Assembly (NCBI GenBank): GCA_026120185.1
Contig: JANUWF010002278.1
Coordinates: 93,501 to 157,500 of the forward strand
Reading direction: 5' to 3'
Source of the DNA: Voacanga thouarsii
Taxonomy: Eukaryota; Streptophyta; Magnoliopsida; Gentianales; Apocynaceae
DNA length: 64,000 nucleotides
The translations under genes were made by a program, and so were the position numbers. Numbering within the stretch: position 1 is the first letter of the stretch; each line of letters starts with the position of its first letter. The notes below the pieces were generated by a model. That model saw only the letters and a list, made by a program, of their open reading frames with translations. It was not told where the DNA came from and made no database searches. Positions 59,004-64,000 of the stretch are shown piece by piece.

Positions 59004-60311
59004 TGTGAAATTTTTTTTCAAGAGAAATTTCCACAAAATTTAAGTAGAAAACATAAGAGAAATTCCTCACTTCACTCCCTTAAGTGTTTATACTCAATTT
59101 TAGTGGTCACTCTTTACTCGTATTTGTACTTTTTTGGCTTTTACCATAATGAGCATTAGTCCAACTAGACAAGTCAAGATTATCCTCTAAGGACAATCAA
59201 CTAGAGGTCTTAGAGGAATTCAATTGAACACTTGATCGTCACCAAAGAGCAAGGTAAGTTCAAGCAAGAATTCAGAGAAATAAGGGCTCAACAAACTCAT
59301 GATTTCAAGAATGATTTATGAAGGTATTTATTAAGCAAACACCATGAGGATTTAAGGTAGGACAAGTTCAAAATACTTCCAAGTATCTCAAAAAGTTTTA
59401 AAACTAAGTATTTAACCTACCATTGATAGAAAATATATCATTGAAGTCAATTAGAAATGGATGATACAAGCTAAGATCCTATATAAAGCATTGTATAGAC
59501 ACTTAAGCATTTAATCAAATACACGGGAGGTAACTACTCAAATAAAGGATTTTTAAATGTTTCGATGCTATCACAACCCCAATGATACAATTTTGATGTT
59601 CAATTAATTTACTAGAAGTAATGTTAACACAAGGAATTCAAGACTAAAAAAGATAATATGACATGAACTAAATATGCTCCAATAATTTCCCAAGCTATAG
59701 CATAGATCACCAATAACAAATTCCTACTTGCTACATAAGGATAAATCCCCACTTAAAAGTAAATTACTAAGCAATAAGATCATAAAATTCATCATAGGAA
59801 TTATTTGGTAGTCATGTATGCATAATCACAAGTAATAGAAATAACACATCAAGCACCTTGTGTGAACACTCTTAACTCAAGTTACTCCAAAAATTTCACC
59901 TTTATAACAACCCTAAGAACTCAAAATTCATAATACAATCAATTCCCAATAATTATATCAATATCAAGAAACAATTTCAAAGTAAGAATTTAGACAAATT
60001 TTGATTATTATATCTCATAATAGTATGAAAATTAATTACAGGATTCTTTTTATATTAAAAAAACTTGCAGCAAATAGACCCAATAAGAATCCAAATTTCT
60101 ACAATTTAACACCACAAATACCTACATGAGTATCAAATAAACACATATGTTTAATTTCATAACAAACCCATGGCTCAAGTTTGAAATAATGGACCTCTAA
60201 AATAGCAAGAAAAATAGTTTTGAAATTTGAAATTATACAAGTAAAATTCAAAAAGAAATTTTGTACCTTTTGCCAAGAAAAGTTGATTTGATTAGAATCA
60301 AATCATACATA
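59004..60311 (-). other. leader between primer site and gag
   Basis: An AT-rich 1.3-kb stretch without a reading frame, typical of an untranslated leader. I see nothing else in it. Confidence 0.6.
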
Positions 60312-60324
60312 GCTCTGATACCAA
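60312..60324 (-). other. primer binding site, initiator tRNA-Met
   Basis: The minus strand reads TTGGTATCAGAGC three bases after the LTR end GCATCA, a perfect Met-type primer site. Confidence 0.92.
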
Positions 60325-60327
60325 CTT

Positions 60328-61557
60328 TGATGCGAGCTCGGGAGCTCCTTCTGTATGCAATTTTCGTGGCTCAAACAAGCATAGAATTCAAGGGCATACA
60401 AAGTACTCAAAGCAGTGAATTTATGCTTGAAAATGGAGGTTTAAGTAAAACCCAATTCAAAGATTAGAACCCTAGGTAATCTAAGCCACCTGGAACCCAC
60501 AATCTATTAAACTAAGCCAACTAAATCAACACCCTAACACCCTTAACTTAGTAAGGATCAAGAACAAGAAGGATGGAATAATCTAGACACTCAACTAAAT
60601 TCTAACAAGAACACTAGGAAAAGACCTAGTGCCTAAATTAGAGATGAAGATTTAGATTATCCTTGAATGGTTTAGAAGCTTGAATAAAAAATAAGGACTA
60701 AGCCCTAAGATTAGTCTTGATTGAAGAGAAAAGTCTCAAAGAGGAATCATCTCACTAAACTCACAAAGAGTTCTTATATTCAAAATATTCAAAGTTCTAA
60801 TGTTCTTAAAGTTGTTCTTTACAAGAGATGAGGTATAATAGCATATATATAGAGATGCCATGCCATAAATGATTAAATATGCTAATCCTGATCAAAAGAG
60901 GTATTAAAATAAGTCTAATTGGCCATTAAAACAATTACAAACCATGGTCAAATGCTAAACATCCGAAACAAAATCAAAATAAAGATAAAAAAGGGTTCAA
61001 AAATTTTGCACCGCTATGCATAGAGCTTGCACAGTTATGCCTATATTGGGCTTCAAAAATATGGGTAGTGCTCGGGCAATTGCACAATTGTGTAGATGGC
61101 TGTGCACATAGGCATAGCTTGGTGTTCGGTCATGCACCTAAACTTCTAGAAGCAAATTGAGTCTGAAATTTGCACACCTTGGTGCATGCTCGTGCATTTA
61201 AGCTGTGCACCACTTCTTGCACTCCTCCAAACATGATCAATCTTATTTCCTTGGATATTCTTAGCTATTTCTTGATCTTTCACTTGAATTAATTTCTTAT
61301 TAAGCTCTTTTGGGTCCTTAATTGGCTTCTGAGAGTTCTCGATCTTCCATATGTGATTGTGTTGACTTTGAGCACCTTTAATCCTCCTTTTTTGTACCCA
61401 TTTCTTAACTATCTTCTTAGCTTTTGGCTTGTAGGCTTTGATGACTTGAAAATTCTCTTGAAACCTCTTGAGTATCTAATTTTTTCAAGGAACCTTGAAG
61501 CAATTCTTGACTTTCTCTTCTATAAATATATCTTGTTGCGTGGATGGATATCTATTA
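60328..61557 (-). repeat. 5' LTR of the minus-strand gag-protease element
   Basis: It aligns with 55747-56946 through the GC-rich segment (61000-61210) and starts with a mutated TAATAGATATCC (usual TGATAGGAATCC). Confidence 0.85.
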
Positions 61558-61643
61558 CCTATATTCTTCATTTACACAAAAACTCTTATTTAAATTCCTA
61601 TATAGGTAGCAATTCAAGAACGTATCTTTAAAAAAAAAAGATA

Positions 61644-62719
61644 TGATAGGAATCCATCCAAGCTTCAAGGCTCATCTAAAGAAAGGGGATGGAAAGCTAA
61701 GTCACATTCCGTGACTTCTTGAGAAATACCAAGATACAAGGAATTTCAAGGAGGATTTCTAGGTATAGAGCCTAAAAGCCAAGAGATAAGAAGTTTTGTG
61801 AAGAAATCTATGATAAAAGGAAGTTTAAAAAAAGATCAAAATGACCAATAATTCATATAGAGAGTCAAGAACCCAAAAGAAAGCATTAGAAGTTAAAGAA
61901 TAAGGATTGTAGTACAAAAAAACAAGGGAAAAATGTTTGTTAAAGAGAAGTAGTATTGCTTGGCATGAAACAAATAGTGCCACTTGGTTTCTATGTAAAG
62001 AAGCTTAGAGAATCTGAAAGCTGATAGCACCACTTACAGCATAGCAAGTAGTGCCGCCAGCCGTTGTGAAACTGAAGTTATATTTGGTTGCTTTGGTTTT
62101 CTTACATTATTGAGCTATAATTTGTGTCTTCTTTAATTCGCACATTGGTCCCAAGTGATAGGGCTATAAAAGATATGTTAATAGGCTTTTAATGGCTAAG
62201 ATTGCATCTTTATTAGATAGGGGTAACGTGTATATAAATATGTCATTATAACACTTTATAATCAACTTGGTTATTAATTTGAGATCAAAGCACCCTTTGT
62301 GAGGGTGATCCTCTTGGGTTTTCTCCCAGTAAAATCAAGACATTTGCTTAGGGTTCTAGTCTCTCTTTTTGAAACAAATCTCTTAATACTAAAAGGATAT
62401 ATTAAATGAAATTGTTGCTTAGGTCTTGATTCCATAGTTGTTCCAAGGTTCTAGTTAGGCTCTTAATTGGCTACCTAATTCATCCTATTTCAATTATTCT
62501 TGATCCCCTATTGGGTTAAGGGTAATTAGGTTTTGAATTGATAGATTTAGGATTCTAGGTAGCTTAGGTCTACTAAGGTTTTATACTTTGAATTCAATTT
62601 TTGCTTTTTCAATAATTTTCCAGCATAGATACCTATTTTGAGATCCAATTGTGTTTTTGCATATCTTGATAATTTTGCCACGAATTAGAGTGTGAAATGA
62701 TCCCTAAAGATTCATATAA
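61644..62719 (+). repeat. LTR of the TGATAGGAATC family, second copy
   Basis: It aligns with 16836-17927 over nearly the full length and starts TGATAGGAATCC after a poly(A)-rich GATA. It ends near CATATAA without a primer site, so it is a solo LTR, a 3' LTR or a truncated copy; I found no TSD. 61558-61643 is a short AT-rich spacer without features. Confidence 0.7.
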
Positions 62720-63003
62720 GAAGAAGACATTAGTACTTCCAGAGCCACTAGAAACTGGGGTCAGTGTAACATCCTGCTCGGAGCCACCTTAAAATAGGAG
62801 ATTTTTATTATCCTTTAGATCTTTTGAGAATTTTCTTAAAAAGCTATTTATAAATATATTATGTTAAAAAAAAGTCATTATTTAAGAAACTAATATTTTA
62901 TACATTATTTTTGAAAATTTACTATAATCTCATCCCTTATAAGAAATATCCTATCTTTTTTATATATACTATATATAATTACGAAATATTATATTTGCTA
63001 TAG

Positions 63004-63060
<57 letters not shown>

Positions 63061-63427
63061 TTCATTATGATTGTTATTTATGATTATTATTACTACTAAA
63101 ATTATAGTTAGAAATAATATAATATAATATAATATAATATAATATAATATAATATATTATATTATATTATATCAAATTCTATGTATATTTCATATATTAC
63201 ATTATATTTGATTTGATAATAAAAATGTATAAAATATATTTTAGGAAGACAAATTCAATTTGAAATCTTTAACTATTTATTAAAAGAAGAGAAGTTCAAT
63301 TTGTATACTCAAATTATAGGGCCCACAATGTTTAATAAAGTTTTAGATATTTTTACAGGTAGAGACCACACTTTTTATAAAGTTTAGACATTTATTTATT
63401 AAATATTAAATTATATCTTCCATAATA
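62720..63427. other. AT-rich DNA with LTR-like start and microsatellites
   Basis: TGTAACATCCTGCTCGGAGCC at 62766 looks like an LTR start but no end is found. (TTA)n runs at 63005-63057 and (AATAT)n at 63117-63172. No gene. Confidence 0.5.
63005..63172. repeat. (TTA)n and (AATAT)n microsatellites
   Basis: About 17 TTA units followed at 63117 by about ten AATAT-type units that end in an inverted ATATTATATTATATT palindrome. Confidence 0.9.
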
Positions 63428-64000
63428 CACTACATGAAAATTAGTAAAATTTCCTCACCCTTTTGTTGCTAAAGCCTTGTCGCCAAAAGGTCTTGGAGAT
63501 AAAACTGAGTTTTGTCACCAAAAAGGGTTCTTTAGCGAGGAAACAAAGCCATAACTTTTAGTGATGAATTATTTTGTCGCTAAAAGTAATCACTTTTGTT
63601 GGAAAAAACCTTCATTTTGTCGCCAATGATGATTTTTCATGAAAAAAAAATTTCGTGACAAAAATTTCATCACAAAAAATATAATTTAATTTATCAAATT
63701 AAATTCATGGTAGAAAATAATATTACTTTTGTGACAAGACAATTACTCACTAATACAAACAAATTTGTCGCTAAAAGGGGTCAATGGAGAGAAAAATTTC
63801 CTCACCAATACAAAATATTTTGTCGCTAAAAGGGATCAATGGCGACAAAAGAATTTCCTCACCAAAGCTTTTTACTTTTTTTTTTTAAAAATTAAAATTT
63901 TTGAAAATGGCCCACGTGCACCTTATCACAACACCTTTATAACAAGGTCCATGTGAACCAACCGCACTTGATCACAGCCTCGGATTAAATCACTGAATTG
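63428..64000 (+). mobile_element. second CACTA element, left end, runs off right edge
   Basis: CACTACATGAAAA at 63428-63440 is a CACTA terminus with one change from the standard sequence. The next 460 bases are packed with GTCGCTAAAAG, TTTCCTCACC and GCGACAAAA subterminal words like those at 36740-37300. No coding is visible before the window ends. Confidence 0.8.

Larger units (their letters stand above)
55747..61557 (-). mobile_element. gag-protease gypsy element, minus strand, without RT or integrase
   Basis: Two LTRs (55747-56946 and 60328-61557, about 1.2 kb, TGATAGGAATC...GCATCA) flank a 3.4-kb internal region with Met primer site, leader, decayed gag and protease, purine-rich tract and polypurine site. 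The protease is followed by a lysine/arginine-rich stretch and the LTR; RT, RNase H and integrase are missing. The outer flanks (AACTT left, CCTAT right) do not match, so one end may have recombined. The plus-strand relic 40480-55746 has the same structure. Confidence 0.85.

Noticed and set aside
1..64000. Bacterial or organellar origin
   Set aside because: Nested plant LTR retrotransposons with tRNA-Met/Asp primer sites and CACTA ends, absence of operons and of organellar genes show nuclear plant DNA.

Overview
The window is plant nuclear DNA, most likely from a eudicot with a large, repeat-rich genome. It is almost entirely nested transposable elements: long-LTR Ty3/gypsy, Ty1/copia of the SIRE type, CACTA DNA transposons, tRNA-derived modules and microsatellites. 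I found no convincing host protein gene, rRNA gene or functional tRNA gene. The species cannot be named from the sequence.

Left part (1-18358). A Ty3/gypsy element on the minus strand enters from the left edge: 5' LTR 682-4998, an initiator-tRNA-Met primer site at 668-679, and the start of its internal region. It is inserted in the 5' LTR of a plus-strand Athila-like element (LTR pieces 4999-5775 and 10075-10191, tRNA-Asp-type primer site, 3' LTR 13340-14867). The same 5' LTR also carries a 4.3-kb solo LTR (5776-10074, TSD TTAAT) of the first family in opposite orientation. The two 4.3-kb LTRs therefore form a large inverted repeat with a 0.8-kb spacer. After an unassigned stretch comes one LTR with a degenerate Met primer site (16836-17943).

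Middle part (18359-37301). A CACTA-type element with subterminal GCGAC/TTCCTC repeats has a core made of a roughly 152-bp tandem array; I see no transposase. A third copy of the 4.3-kb LTR (20282-33101, TSD ATGCC) is inserted in the array. That LTR is itself split by a complete minus-strand Athila-like element (22055-30514, TSD AATCT). This element has gag and an accessory ORF but no reverse transcriptase, RNase H or integrase.

Right part (37302-64000). A copia-type solo LTR (38091-39626) and a 549-bp tandem duplication lead into a plus-strand gypsy relic coding only for gag and protease. That relic is split by a 10.9-kb SIRE-type copia element (42362-53266, TSD AGAAA) with gag, protease, integrase, RT/RNase H and an env-like ORF, all broken. 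The relic's 3' LTR (from 53489) holds an Athila-type solo LTR (53787-55066, TSD GAATA/GAATG) and abuts a minus-strand relative, 55747-61557, which again has only gag and protease between two LTRs. A further LTR (61644-62719), AT-rich microsatellite DNA and the start of a second CACTA element (63428 onward) close the window.

Insertion order can be read from the nesting: CACTA, then the 4.3-kb LTR family, then Athila; and gag-protease gypsy, then SIRE and the Athila solo LTR. Two themes stand out. Pol-less retrotransposon structures recur, and tRNA-like (pol III box A/B) modules lie in LTR and CACTA DNA. All coding regions carry stops or frameshifts, so they are annotated as pseudogenes except one short acidic ORF.
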